Shown one piece after another: positions 35,209 through 43,705 of a stretch of DNA of 52,638 bases (positions are counted from its first letter, which is position 1; each line of letters begins with the position of its first letter). Position numbers and translations under genes: made by a program. The notes beneath the pieces were generated by a model. That model searched no databases and had not been told where the DNA came from. It saw nothing but the letters and a program-made list of their open reading frames with translations. Source of the DNA: Syntrophaceae bacterium UBA5761 (GTDB lineage Bacteria; Desulfobacterota; Syntrophia; Syntrophales; UBA4778); NCBI GenBank assembly GCA_002418885.1, contig DIEZ01000082.1, positions 1-52,638 on the forward strand, written 5' to 3'.

Positions 35209-35604
35209 TCACATGCCCTTGTCGAGGCTCGTTATCTCCGTCACACCATCCCCGATCTCCATCCGGGGGACATCCGACCACAGGCGCTCCAGGTCATAAA
35301 ATTCCCTTACCGGCTCTAAGAAGACATGGATGACGACATCGCCGTAATCAATTAGAATCCATTTCCCGATACGATCCCCTTCGACCCCAAGGGGTAATTT
35401 CGTCTCTTTTTTCATGTCTTCTTCGATGGAAGAAGCGATAGCCTGGACCTGCCGGTCCGAGCTTCCGCTGCAGATGACAAGATAGTCGGCGATGGATGAA
35501 AGCTTCTTTACCTTCAGAACGACGACATTCGTCGCCTTCTTCTTGAGAATGGTGTTGACGATGAGAAGAACGGCCTTTCTCGTGCTAAATTCTTTCTTGA
35601 CCAG
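35209..35604 (-). CDS. rsfS: Ribosomal silencing factor RsfS, apparently initiated at CTG
   Basis: The domain binds ribosomal protein L14 and blocks subunit joining in starved cells. The full family domain can be read upstream of the internal ATG at 35415: NVVVLKVKKLSSIADYLVIC, then SGSSDRQVQAIASSIEED, then LPLGVEGDRIGKWILIDYGDVVIHVF. No in-frame ATG, GTG or TTG exists before residue 64. A perfect AAGGAGG (35616-35610) sits 5 nt before a CTG codon at 35604-35602, the only NTG within reach, giving 131 residues (normal size). A strong promoter lies just upstream. A start at 35415 would remove half of the fold. CTG initiation is inference; the alternative is a sequencing error. Confidence 0.82.
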   Translation of the reverse strand: MVKKEFSTRKAVLLIVNTILKKKATNVVVLKVKKLSSIADYLVICSGSSDRQVQAIASSIEEDMKKETKLPLGVEGDRIGKWILIDYGDVVIHVFLEPVREFYDLERLWSDVPRMEIGDGVTEITSLDKGM

Positions 35605-35639
35605 AGCTACCTCCTTGGGGGTGTTATTAAGTTGTTGTT

Positions 35640-35668
35640 ATGTTAGCGCAATCACAAAAACATGTCAA
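35640..35668 (-). promoter_or_regulatory. Sigma-70 promoter of the rsfS-comF-rfaE2 operon
   Basis: On the minus strand TTGACA (35668-35663), a 17-nt spacer and TAACAT (35645-35640) form a near-consensus promoter. The expected start near 35633 gives a leader of about 29 nt that contains the AAGGAGG used by rsfS. Confidence 0.75.
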
Positions 35669-35770
35669 TGCAGTTCTCCATCCGGACCCATCGATGGGGG
35701 GTTGATAGGGTTGATGAAGACGACCTCCTGTGATAAAAAGCTGTTACTTCACTTTTTGCGGGACGTCGCC

Positions 35771-36562
35771 ATGCAGGAGAAAATTCTAAAGAGGGTTCAG
35801 GTAAACATGCCCTTTCATTCCCTCTACCGTCAGTACCTGCCGATGGTAGTGGAAAAGGGCATCAACCCGGAAATCTGCTTCAGCCACGATGACATCGAAA
35901 ACTTCATGGTCCAGGACTATGTCCGCGTGGCGGAAGTGCTGCTCGACCACGGCCTGACGGTCACCTTCCATGCGCCTTTCATGGACCTGCGCCCGGGCGC
36001 CGTGGACCAAAAAATCAGACAGGCCTCCATCGAAAGGCTCATGCAGGTCTTCGACATCGCGCCGTTCTTCAGGCCGAGTTGCATCGTCTGTCATCCCTCT
36101 TTCGACGATCGTTACTACGTGTCGACGGAAGAAGCCTGGGTCGAAAACAGCCTGGACACGTGGGGCAAGTTCATCACCCTCGCCGAAGAAATGGATACGA
36201 CAATCGCCCTCGAAAACGTGTACGAAAAAACGCCTCATCAACTTTGCCGTCTTTTTCGCGGCCTCGACGCGGCGAATCTGATTTTCTGTTTCGATGCCGG
36301 ACATTTTAACGCCTTTTCAAACCGCAGCTTCGAGCAGTGGATGGAAGAACTCGGTCCCTTCCTGGGGCAACTTCACCTACACGACAACAGGGGCGTCGCC
36401 GATGAGCATCTGCCCGTCGGCGACGGGAACTTCCCCTTCGCCAGGCTTTTCTCGACGATCGAAGAGATGAAGGTCCGTCCGATCATCACCCTCGAACCCC
36501 ACACGGAAGAGAATTTCTGGAAGACACTCAAGAACCTTGAAACAATAGGGCTTCCGGCATAA
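35771..36562 (+). CDS. Sugar phosphate isomerase/epimerase-like TIM-barrel protein
   Basis: A 263-residue protein of the xylose isomerase/AP endonuclease 2 fold. Metal-site-type segments are visible: VTFHAPF, CIVCHPSFDD, IALENVYEK, FCFDAGHFNAF, LHLHDNRGVADEHLPVG and ITLEPHTEEN. This fold serves sugar isomerases and endonuclease IV; the specific reaction is not known. The start is uncertain: ATG 35771 gives the expected first beta strand, while ATG 35714 in the same frame is a longer option. It lies 30 nt upstream of ugd on the same strand. Confidence 0.78.
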   Translation: MQEKILKRVQVNMPFHSLYRQYLPMVVEKGINPEICFSHDDIENFMVQDYVRVAEVLLDHGLTVTFHAPFMDLRPGAVDQKIRQASIERLMQVFDIAPFFRPSCIVCHPSFDDRYYVSTEEAWVENSLDTWGKFITLAEEMDTTIALENVYEKTPHQLCRLFRGLDAANLIFCFDAGHFNAFSNRSFEQWMEELGPFLGQLHLHDNRGVADEHLPVGDGNFPFARLFSTIEEMKVRPIITLEPHTEENFWKTLKNLETIGLPA

Positions 36563-36592
36563 GGGCGCTCTTAGTAGTTCTGCGGAGGAGAC

Positions 36593-37930
36593 ATGAAGAT
36601 CGGTTTTGTCGGTACGGGCTATGTAGGACTTGTCGCTGCGACCTGTTTCGCCCACATGGGTAATGACGTGACCTGTGTCGATGTAGACGAGAAGAAGATC
36701 GTTTCCCTGAATAAGGGCATCGTCCCGATATACGAGCCCGGCCTCGAGCTTCTGGTAAAGAAGAACTTGGAGGGCGGCCGACTGAAATTCACTACTGACC
36801 TTGCAGAGGCGGTGGCGAATTCCCTCTTCCTCTTCATCGCCGTCGGGACTCCTCCCGACGCCAACGGGGCCGCCGACCTCAAGAATGTCCTCTCCGTTGC
36901 CGAGGGCATAGGGCGTATCATGAACGAATACAAGATCATCATCAACAAATCCACCGTCCCCGTCGGCACCGCGGACAAGGTCAGAGAGACGATCGACAGA
37001 GAACTGAAGAAGCGCAATGTTTCTCTCGAATTCGACGTCGTCTCCAACCCCGAATTCATGAAAGAAGGCGACGCCGTCAACGACTTTCTGAAGCCCGACC
37101 GCGTCGTCATCGGCGTCGACAACGTACGGACGGCCGAGTTGATGAAAGAAATATACGCCCCCTTCGCAATGGACCGCGAAAAGGTGATCGTGATGGACAT
37201 CAAGAGCGCCGAATTGACTAAGTACGCGGCAAATGCGATGCTGGCGACGAGGATATCGTTCATGAACGAGATAGCCAACATCTGCGAAAGGGTCGGGGCC
37301 GACGCGGCGAAGGTGCGGCTGGGGATCGGGTCGGATAGTAGGATCGGTTATTCATTCATCTACCCCGGACTCGGATACGGAGGCTCCTGTTTTCCGAAGG
37401 ACGTGAAGGCGCTGATTTCAACCGCCGAGGAGGCACGGTTCGAGCCAAAAATCCTGAAGTCCGTCGATGAGATGAACATGAGACAGAAACGCCTCTTCAT
37501 GGAAAAGGTAATCCGCTACCATTCCGACAAAGAGGGCTTGAAAGGTAAGACGGCTGCGGTATGGGGACTGGCCTTCAAGCCGAACACCGACGACGTCAGG
37601 GAGTCGCCCGCACTGGAGATCGTCCGAATGTTGCTCGCCGAGGGCGCCCACGTCCAGGCCTACGACCCGGAAGCACAAAGAGAGGCGAAGAAGGTCTTGG
37701 GACGCGCTCTCGGGGTCTCATATTTCAAAAACGCTTACGACGCCCTCTCAGGGGCCGACTTCCTGGTCCTCGCGACGGAATGGCACTTTTTCAGAAACCC
37801 CGATTTCTACCGGATGAAAAAACTCATGAAGAGTCCCGTCGTCTTCGACGGCAGAAACCAGTATGACCCGGCAGAGATGAAAGGTAGAGGCTTCGTGTAC
37901 GTCTGCGTCGGCCGCTGTCAGCAGGTTTGA
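36593..37930 (+). CDS. ugd: UDP-glucose 6-dehydrogenase
   Basis: A 445-residue NAD-dependent enzyme oxidising UDP-glucose to UDP-glucuronate for surface polysaccharides. The N-terminal motif is GFVGTGYVGLVAATCF; the catalytic Cys lies in GYGGSCFPKDVKAL; the C-terminal UDP-binding domain begins near KTAAVWGLAFKPNTDDVRESPA. A GGAGGAG sequence is 3-4 nt before the ATG. The length is typical for the bacterial family. The product could equally be a related UDP-sugar dehydrogenase, but the Ugd signature is strong. Confidence 0.93.
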   Translation: MKIGFVGTGYVGLVAATCFAHMGNDVTCVDVDEKKIVSLNKGIVPIYEPGLELLVKKNLEGGRLKFTTDLAEAVANSLFLFIAVGTPPDANGAADLKNVLSVAEGIGRIMNEYKIIINKSTVPVGTADKVRETIDRELKKRNVSLEFDVVSNPEFMKEGDAVNDFLKPDRVVIGVDNVRTAELMKEIYAPFAMDREKVIVMDIKSAELTKYAANAMLATRISFMNEIANICERVGADAAKVRLGIGSDSRIGYSFIYPGLGYGGSCFPKDVKALISTAEEARFEPKILKSVDEMNMRQKRLFMEKVIRYHSDKEGLKGKTAAVWGLAFKPNTDDVRESPALEIVRMLLAEGAHVQAYDPEAQREAKKVLGRALGVSYFKNAYDALSGADFLVLATEWHFFRNPDFYRMKKLMKSPVVFDGRNQYDPAEMKGRGFVYVCVGRCQQV

Positions 37931-37933
37931 GCG

Positions 37934-38908
37934 TTGCTGAACTATATCTTGCGAAGACTCATCTTCATGGTGCCTTTGCTGATCGGAATAACGATCATCT
38001 GTTTTGCCGTCATCCATCTCGCCCCCGGCTCCCCGACCGACCTGCAGACCCAGATGAACCCTCGTGCTTCGGCGGAGGTGAAAGAGAGGTTGAGGGCACT
38101 TTACGAACTCGACAAGCCCCTCCATGAGCAGTACCTATCCTGGCTTAAAAAGATCGTCGTTCTCGACCTGGGGAATTCCTTTTCTCCCGACGGCCGACCC
38201 GTGGCGGATAAGATACTGGAAAGAATCCCTATCACTATCACCATCAACGCCCTTTCCCTCGGCCTAATCATCGCCGTCGCCCTTCCCGTCGGAGTCGCTT
38301 CCGCCGTCCGCCGTAATTCCCTCTTCGATAAAATCACGACCGTGCTCGTCTTCGTCGGCTTTGCCATGCCGACGTTCTGGCTCGCCCTTCTCTTGATGAT
38401 CCTCTTCGGCATTCACCTGGGATGGCTTCCCATCTCGGGAATCCGTTCCCTCAACTACGAATACCTCCCGCCGTTCAGCGCCTTTGCGGACCTCGTCAAG
38501 CACCTGATCCTCCCCGTGTTCCTGTCCGCATTCGGGGGCATCGCGGGTTTCTCCCGTTACATACGGTCCAACATGCTCGAGGTCATCCGGCAAGATTACA
38601 TCACCACGGCAAGGGCCAAGGGCCTGAGCGAAAGGACCGTCATCTACAAACATGCCTTGAGGAACGCCCTGCTGCCCGTGATCACGATCCTCGGCCTCTC
38701 GGTACCCGGTCTCATCGGCGGGAGCGTGATCTTCGAAACCATCTTCGCGATCCCCGGGATGGGACAACTTTTTTACATGTCGGTCATGTCGCGGGATTAC
38801 CCCGTCATCATGGGTATTCTCGTCATCGGCGCCGTGCTCACGCTCGTCGCCAACCTGCTCGCCGACGTCTGCTACGCCCTGGCCGACCCGAGGATAAGAG
38901 TACAATAA
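37934..38908 (+). CDS. ABC transporter permease, DppB/OppB family
   Basis: A 324-residue inner-membrane protein with about six membrane segments. It starts with the family's [19 protein letters not shown] segment and contains the EAA-loop [20 protein letters not shown] that contacts the ATPase. It would form one half of a peptide or nickel import channel. It starts at a TTG 3 nt after the ugd stop, which is unusual, but no better start lies nearby. The partner permease follows; no ATPase or binding-protein gene is present in the window. Confidence 0.88.
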   Translation: MLNYILRRLIFMVPLLIGITIICFAVIHLAPGSPTDLQTQMNPRASAEVKERLRALYELDKPLHEQYLSWLKKIVVLDLGNSFSPDGRPVADKILERIPITITINALSLGLIIAVALPVGVASAVRRNSLFDKITTVLVFVGFAMPTFWLALLLMILFGIHLGWLPISGIRSLNYEYLPPFSAFADLVKHLILPVFLSAFGGIAGFSRYIRSNMLEVIRQDYITTARAKGLSERTVIYKHALRNALLPVITILGLSVPGLIGGSVIFETIFAIPGMGQLFYMSVMSRDYPVIMGILVIGAVLTLVANLLADVCYALADPRIRVQ

Positions 38909-38922
38909 GAACAAGATAGGCT

Positions 38923-39750
38923 ATGGACTTCTGGACTCGATTCAAGAAAAACAAACTGGCCCTCGGCGGGAGCTTCATCGTGGTGCTCTTCTTCGTCGTC
39001 TCGATCTTCGCCCCGTTGCTTTCGCCTCACGACCCCGGAGAAATCAACCTCCAGAACGTCCTCGCTCCGCCTTCGGCGGATAATCCGCTGGGCACGGACG
39101 AGCTCGGCCGGGACGTCCTGAGCAGGATGGTCTGGGGGTCGAGGATTTCGCTCAAGGTGGGCTTCGCCTCGACAGGCATCGCCATCCTGATCGGCATAGT
39201 CCTCGGGGCTGTTGCGGGATATTACGGCGGGTGGGTGGACTCCTTCATCATGAGGGCGGTGGACATAATGCTCTGTTTTCCTACCTTCTTCCTGATCCTC
39301 GCGGTCATCGCCTTCCTCGAGCCCTCCATCTGGAACATCATGGCCATCATCGGTCTCACGGGGTGGATGGGCATCACCAGGCTGGTTCGGGCCGACTTCA
39401 TCAGCCTGAAGGAGCGAGAATTCGTGCAGGCCGCCCGGGCCATCGGTGCAGGAGACATGAGGATCATCTTCATCCACATCCTCCCGAACGCCATGGCCTC
39501 CATCCTTGTCGCCGCCACCTTCGGGATTGCCGGCGCGATACTGACGGAATCCGCGCTGAGCTTTCTCGGCATCGGTGTGCAACCGCCGACACCGAGCTGG
39601 GGGAACATCCTGACCGCGGGGAAGGACAACATCGACATCGCCTGGTGGCTCTCCTTTTTCCCGGGATTGGCCATCCTCTTGACCGTACTCGGCTATAACC
39701 TCCTGGGAGAAGGGATCCGTGATTCCCTCGACCCGAGGCTGAGAGGGTAA
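38923..39750 (+). CDS. ABC transporter permease, DppC/OppC family
   Basis: A 275-residue permease with the DppC N-terminal segment (FWTRFKKNKLALGGSFIV), the periplasmic stretch HDPGEINLQNVLAPPSADNPLGTDELGRD (given in the sequence at 39030-39115; key residues GTDELGRD) and the EAA-type loop AARAIGAGDMRIIFIHILPN. It pairs with the DppB-type permease 14 nt upstream. It has no ATP-binding domain. Substrate (dipeptides, nickel or others) cannot be predicted. Confidence 0.9.
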   Translation: MDFWTRFKKNKLALGGSFIVVLFFVVSIFAPLLSPHDPGEINLQNVLAPPSADNPLGTDELGRDVLSRMVWGSRISLKVGFASTGIAILIGIVLGAVAGYYGGWVDSFIMRAVDIMLCFPTFFLILAVIAFLEPSIWNIMAIIGLTGWMGITRLVRADFISLKEREFVQAARAIGAGDMRIIFIHILPNAMASILVAATFGIAGAILTESALSFLGIGVQPPTPSWGNILTAGKDNIDIAWWLSFFPGLAILLTVLGYNLLGEGIRDSLDPRLRG

Positions 39751-39780
39751 GGCGATTTCTGAAGAAAGGATTGGATCATC

Positions 39781-40557
39781 ATGTACATCGATTCTCACGC
39801 CCACCTGGAAATGAAGGAGTTCGACCGGGACCGCGCAGAAGTGGTGAGACGGGCACTGGAAGCGGGGGTAGAATACATCATAACTGTCGGAACGACGCCG
39901 GAGGATTGCCGGAAGGCGCTCGCTATCGCGAAGCAGCATGAAAACGTCTTCGCCGTCGTCGGCATCCATCCCCACGAGGTAAAAGGCATAGGCCCTGAGA
40001 CCTATGACACGATCCGGAGCCTCGCTTCCGCGGAAAAAGTCGTAGCCTACGGGGAAATCGGCCTCGACTTCTTCCGAAACCTCTCTCCTAGGGACATTCA
40101 GATAAAGAGATTCGGCGAGCAGCTCGAACTGGCGGAAGACCTAGACCTCCCCGTCGTGATTCACGACCGAGAAGCCCATCGCGAAACCCTCGAGATGTTG
40201 AAGGGCTGGAAGGGTAAAAAGAGGGGCGTCGTCCACTGCTTCTCCGGCGACAGGACGATGGCGATGGAGTGTATCGACCTCGGGTTCTACATCTCTATCC
40301 CCGGCCCCGTCACGTTCCCCAAGTCCGAGAAGATGCGCGATGTCGCCAAAGGCGTCCCCCTGAACCGGCTCCTGATCGAAACCGACGCTCCCTACCTCAC
40401 ACCCCATCCCTACCGGGGCAAACGAAACGAGCCCGCATACGTCGTCTTCACCGCCCGCAAGATAGCAGAGGTCAAAGGGATCATGCCGGAGGAAGTCGGG
40501 AAGGCCACCTCGCAGAACGCAAAGGACCTTTTCGGCCTGCCGATAGAGATTGTTTGA
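39781..40557 (+). CDS. TatD-family metal-dependent hydrolase (DNase)
   Basis: A 258-residue TIM-barrel hydrolase. The metal ligands typical of TatD are visible: YIDSHAHLEM at the N-terminus, the Glu in YGEIGLDFF, VIHDREAH, VHCFSGDR and the Asp in IETDAPYLTPHPYRGKRNEP. Family members are 3'-5' exonucleases on DNA or RNA; cellular roles include DNA repair and quality control. It lies 30 nt after the DppC-type gene. No clear terminator follows. Confidence 0.9.
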   Translation: MYIDSHAHLEMKEFDRDRAEVVRRALEAGVEYIITVGTTPEDCRKALAIAKQHENVFAVVGIHPHEVKGIGPETYDTIRSLASAEKVVAYGEIGLDFFRNLSPRDIQIKRFGEQLELAEDLDLPVVIHDREAHRETLEMLKGWKGKKRGVVHCFSGDRTMAMECIDLGFYISIPGPVTFPKSEKMRDVAKGVPLNRLLIETDAPYLTPHPYRGKRNEPAYVVFTARKIAEVKGIMPEEVGKATSQNAKDLFGLPIEIV

Positions 40558-40712
40558 CTTCGGCTTGAGTGCCGACTTCCAACAATTCTCCAACAATTTT
40601 CTTGACAAAGTATGCCGTAACAGCTTTAACTCATTCCACATATTTCTATTTCGGTCGTTTTCCTTGATTTTCATAATGCCGTTCACGTCGCAGCCTTCAT
40701 CCGGGAGGCCGT

Positions 40713-40928
40713 ATGTCATCCAAGGTTATCTATGAGCGTTTCCTCTGGTTCCACACCAAGGCCAGGGAAAGGAAATACCCAAACACTCGGAGTCTTGCAG
40801 AAAAATTCGTGATACCGCGAAAAACGGCCCAGCGCGACATCACCTTCATGCGGGACAGGCTGGATGCGCCGCTTTACTACACATCGGAGCGGCGGGAAGG
40901 GATGCTGGAATGTCTCGTAAATGGATGA
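40713..40928 (+). pseudogene. Truncated WYL-type regulator: N-terminal helix-turn-helix only
   Basis: A 71-codon frame matching the N-terminal DNA-binding part of WYL-domain regulators: FLWFHTKARERKYPNTRSLAE, then PRKTAQRDITFMRDRL and APLYYTSERREG. In full-length relatives the sequence continues into a WYL ligand domain of about 200 further residues; here a stop follows within a few codons of SERR and no frame downstream resumes WYL sequence. WYL regulators often lie beside type I CRISPR-Cas operons and repress them. The fragment could still bind DNA as a peptide, but is more likely a decayed gene. Confidence 0.65.
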
Positions 40929-41212
40929 AAAAGACAGTCCAATATAGCTGGACGCACGGGTAACTTCCAGCCTATGAAGCAATCGATGGCTCTACTATTA
41001 CGCCCATTCAAAGGAGGGGTAATCATTTGAAAGGTTGCAGTGCCTTTATGAACATTTGAAAAACGTGACCAAAATGTCACGACAATTAGATGATTCTTTT
41101 AGCGCCGACAATTTGTGGCCGTCTCACGGGACTGTGGCATGATGCTAGGAAATGTGCAGTCTCATCAACGAAGAGAACGGTGAGCAATTTTGAAAATTGA
41201 GGGAGCACATTC
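40929..41212. other. Noncoding region before cas3
   Basis: Between the WYL remnant and cas3. It contains a small hairpin (GTCCA-N7-TGGAC, 40937-40953), a ribosome-binding-like AAAGGAGGGG at 41010-41019 leading only to a 10-codon frame, and the palindrome at 41064-41081. The cas operon promoter must lie here or upstream; no clean -35/-10 pair was recognised. No CRISPR-repeat-like sequence was seen. Confidence 0.5.
41064..41081. promoter_or_regulatory. CRP/FNR-type palindrome upstream of cas3
   Basis: CGTGAC-N6-GTCACG is a perfect 6-bp inverted repeat with the spacing of CRP/FNR-family boxes (consensus TGTGA-N6-TCACA). It ends 131 nt before the cas3 start codon and is suited to control of the whole operon. 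Which regulator binds, and whether it activates or represses, cannot be read from the window. Confidence 0.5.
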
Positions 41213-43705
41213 ATGCCTAAATACATAGCTCATAAAAATCAGGAATTGCATGAACACCTCAAAGGTGTCGCTGAAATTGCTAATATTCACGCTGGAAAAA
41301 TCAATTTGGGAAATTATGGCGAGCTATTGGGACTTCTCCATGATTTCGGAAAATACAGTGCAGAATTTCAGAAGTACGTCACGGATGCGATAAAAAAGAA
41401 TGAACCACACTTCAATCCCGACGAAGATGAGGATTTTGAAGACCCGATAGGAAAGAAAGGTAAGATTGACCACTCTACCGCTGGTGCCCAGTTTCTATTC
41501 TACAAGAACGGCGCATCCAATGCTCACAAAATGCTAGGGCAGATTCTCTCCCTGTGTTTGGTTTCACATCATTCGGGGTTGATCAATTGCTTAACAACTG
41601 ACAACAGCGGAACCTGGGATTCTTATTCAAGGCGGCTATCGAAAAATGACAATAAAACTCACCGAGAGGAATGCCTCAAAAATATTGATAAGCACATACT
41701 TGAACGAATAAACGCCCTTCTTAGAGAGAATTCTTTTACTAAGCCGTTTGAAGAGAAGTGCCGGAATATTGTGTACGCTTCACCAGAGAAAAATCCTCTT
41801 TCTACGGTTGCGCAATTCCAACTCGGATTGCTCATAAGGTTCCTGTTCAGTGCGCTCATTGACGCTGATCGGCAGGATACGGCTGATTCAGAAAAGCCGA
41901 AAACTGCTCGGTATCGTCAACAGGGAAAGTATCGTTCGTGGGATATTATGATTGAGCGGCTTGAAAACAAATATAAAACTTTTGAAACAAAAAACCGTGT
42001 AGATGAAATTCGCAAAGAGGTATCTGCGCATTGTCTTGACGCCGCAAAGCGGCCCAAGGGACTGTTCACTCTTACCGTACCAACAGGTGGTGGAAAAACA
42101 CTCTCAAGTCTTCGCTTTGCTTTGCACCATGCAAAGCACCACGAAAATAAAGATGGCATCGACAGAATAATCTATGTGATTCCCTTCACAACGATCATTG
42201 ATCAAAATGCACAGGTCATCCGGGGAATCCTTGAACCGAAAGAATGCCCTGAAGATGCAGGTAAGATTGTTCTGGAGCACCATTCAAACATTGGCGCCGA
42301 TATTCAAAGCTGGAAAGAAAAACTCCTTACCGAGAATTGGGACGCACCAGTTGTCTATACCACAATGGTTCAATTGCTGGAGGCGCTTTTCGGGGCGGGG
42401 ACCCGTGGCGCAAGGCGAATGCACCAATTGGCAAAGGCGGTCATTGTTTTTGACGAAATTCAGACGCTGCCGATAAAATGCGTCCATCTCTTCAATAATG
42501 CGGTCAATTTCCTGGTTGATCACTGCGGGAGCACAGTTCTCCTCTGCACCGCAACACAGCCGCTATTGGGCGCGGTTGATCAAAAGAAAGGCGCCCTTGA
42601 ACTGTCTGAAAAAAATGAACTTATGCCGAATGTGGGTAAACTATTCATCGACTTGAAAAGAGTTCATGTCCATGACTGTCGGAAATCTCCAGGCTGGACT
42701 TATTCGGAGATAGCGGCACTGGCCGTTGAGCAGGTCAAGGCTAATGGAAGCTGTCTTGTCGTTGTCAATATGAAGAAGGCCGCCCGTATCGTTTTTGAGG
42801 AAGCCAAAAGAGACGGAATCGAGGCTTTCCATCTGACCACGGGAATGTGTCCCGCCCATCGTAAACAGGTCCTCGCAACAATTCGCCGGAGGCTTGACGA
42901 TAAGGAGCCGATTCTCTGTGTTAGCACACAGCTTATCGAGGCCGGCGTTGATGTAAGCTTCCGGGCCGTCATTCGTATGCTCGCCGGACTTGACTCCATT
43001 GCCCAGGCCGCCGGCCGGTGCAATCGCCACGGTGGCCCGGAACTGGGCCATGTGTTTGTGGTCAATCCTGCTGAGGAAAATCTTGAGTACCTGAAGGATA
43101 TTGCCGTGGGCAAAGAAAAATCAAACCAGGTCCTTGATGACTTTAATTCCGATGCAGCAAAATACGATAATGATGACAGAATCGGCCCGAAGATGCTCAA
43201 ATGGTACTACCAAAACTACTTTTATGACCGGAAAGATGCCATGGATTATCCTGTTGTGACCGCGAATCGCAGCGACACAATTCTGAATTTGCTGTCATCC
43301 AACAAATGGGCATCTGACGAATTTGGAAGAGCCAACAGGACCATGCCGGTCATAAACCTACGCCAGTCGTTTATGACCGCGGCGCAATTATTCAGATCGA
43401 TTGACGCACCAACGCGAAGCGTTATTGTCCGTTATGACAAAGAAGGCGCTGAATTAATTGGTCAGCTTTGCGCCGCCTTTGATGTTGAAAAGCAATATGA
43501 CCTTATCAAGAAGGCACAACAATACTCGGTCAACCTGTTTCCGCATGAATTTGAAAAGTTGGCAAAGCAAAATGCAATGTATCCAGTTCAGGAAGGAACG
43601 GAGATTTTTTATCTTGATACTCAATACTACAGCAAAATAACCGGTCTCTCTTTAGAACCGGTGAGATGGGAGGAGCAATTCCATGATGAATACATTGATA
43701 CCTAA
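41213..43705 (+). CDS. cas3: CRISPR helicase-nuclease Cas3, type I-C
   Basis: An 830-residue Cas3 with an N-terminal HD nuclease (GLLHDFGKYSAEF at about residues 43-55, later HSTAGAQF and VSHHSGL) and a superfamily 2 helicase. Motif I is VPTGGGKTLSS, motif II DEIQ, motif III LCTATQP, motif V STQLIEAGVDVS and motif VI QAAGRCNRHG. It degrades target DNA after Cascade recruits it. All nuclease and helicase motifs are intact, so the system looks functional. GAGGGAG lies before the ATG. It overlaps cas5c by 23 nt. GC is low (about 37% in a sampled stretch) compared with cas1. Confidence 0.95.
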   Translation: MPKYIAHKNQELHEHLKGVAEIANIHAGKINLGNYGELLGLLHDFGKYSAEFQKYVTDAIKKNEPHFNPDEDEDFEDPIGKKGKIDHSTAGAQFLFYKNGASNAHKMLGQILSLCLVSHHSGLINCLTTDNSGTWDSYSRRLSKNDNKTHREECLKNIDKHILERINALLRENSFTKPFEEKCRNIVYASPEKNPLSTVAQFQLGLLIRFLFSALIDADRQDTADSEKPKTARYRQQGKYRSWDIMIERLENKYKTFETKNRVDEIRKEVSAHCLDAAKRPKGLFTLTVPTGGGKTLSSLRFALHHAKHHENKDGIDRIIYVIPFTTIIDQNAQVIRGILEPKECPEDAGKIVLEHHSNIGADIQSWKEKLLTENWDAPVVYTTMVQLLEALFGAGTRGARRMHQLAKAVIVFDEIQTLPIKCVHLFNNAVNFLVDHCGSTVLLCTATQPLLGAVDQKKGALELSEKNELMPNVGKLFIDLKRVHVHDCRKSPGWTYSEIAALAVEQVKANGSCLVVVNMKKAARIVFEEAKRDGIEAFHLTTGMCPAHRKQVLATIRRRLDDKEPILCVSTQLIEAGVDVSFRAVIRMLAGLDSIAQAAGRCNRHGGPELGHVFVVNPAEENLEYLKDIAVGKEKSNQVLDDFNSDAAKYDNDDRIGPKMLKWYYQNYFYDRKDAMDYPVVTANRSDTILNLLSSNKWASDEFGRANRTMPVINLRQSFMTAAQLFRSIDAPTRSVIVRYDKEGAELIGQLCAAFDVEKQYDLIKKAQQYSVNLFPHEFEKLAKQNAMYPVQEGTEIFYLDTQYYSKITGLSLEPVRWEEQFHDEYIDT

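Noticed and set aside
40560..40575. Short hairpin TCGGC-TTGAGT-GCCGA after tatD
   Set aside because: Five base pairs and no T tract, so not called as a terminator.
41010..41060. AAAGGAGGGG followed by a TTG-initiated 10-codon frame before cas3
   Set aside because: Too short to support as a leader peptide; no regulatory hairpin follows it.
40929..41212. A degenerate CRISPR repeat or guide-like RNA upstream of cas3
   Set aside because: No stretch resembling the repeat stem or the GGATTGAAAC end was found.
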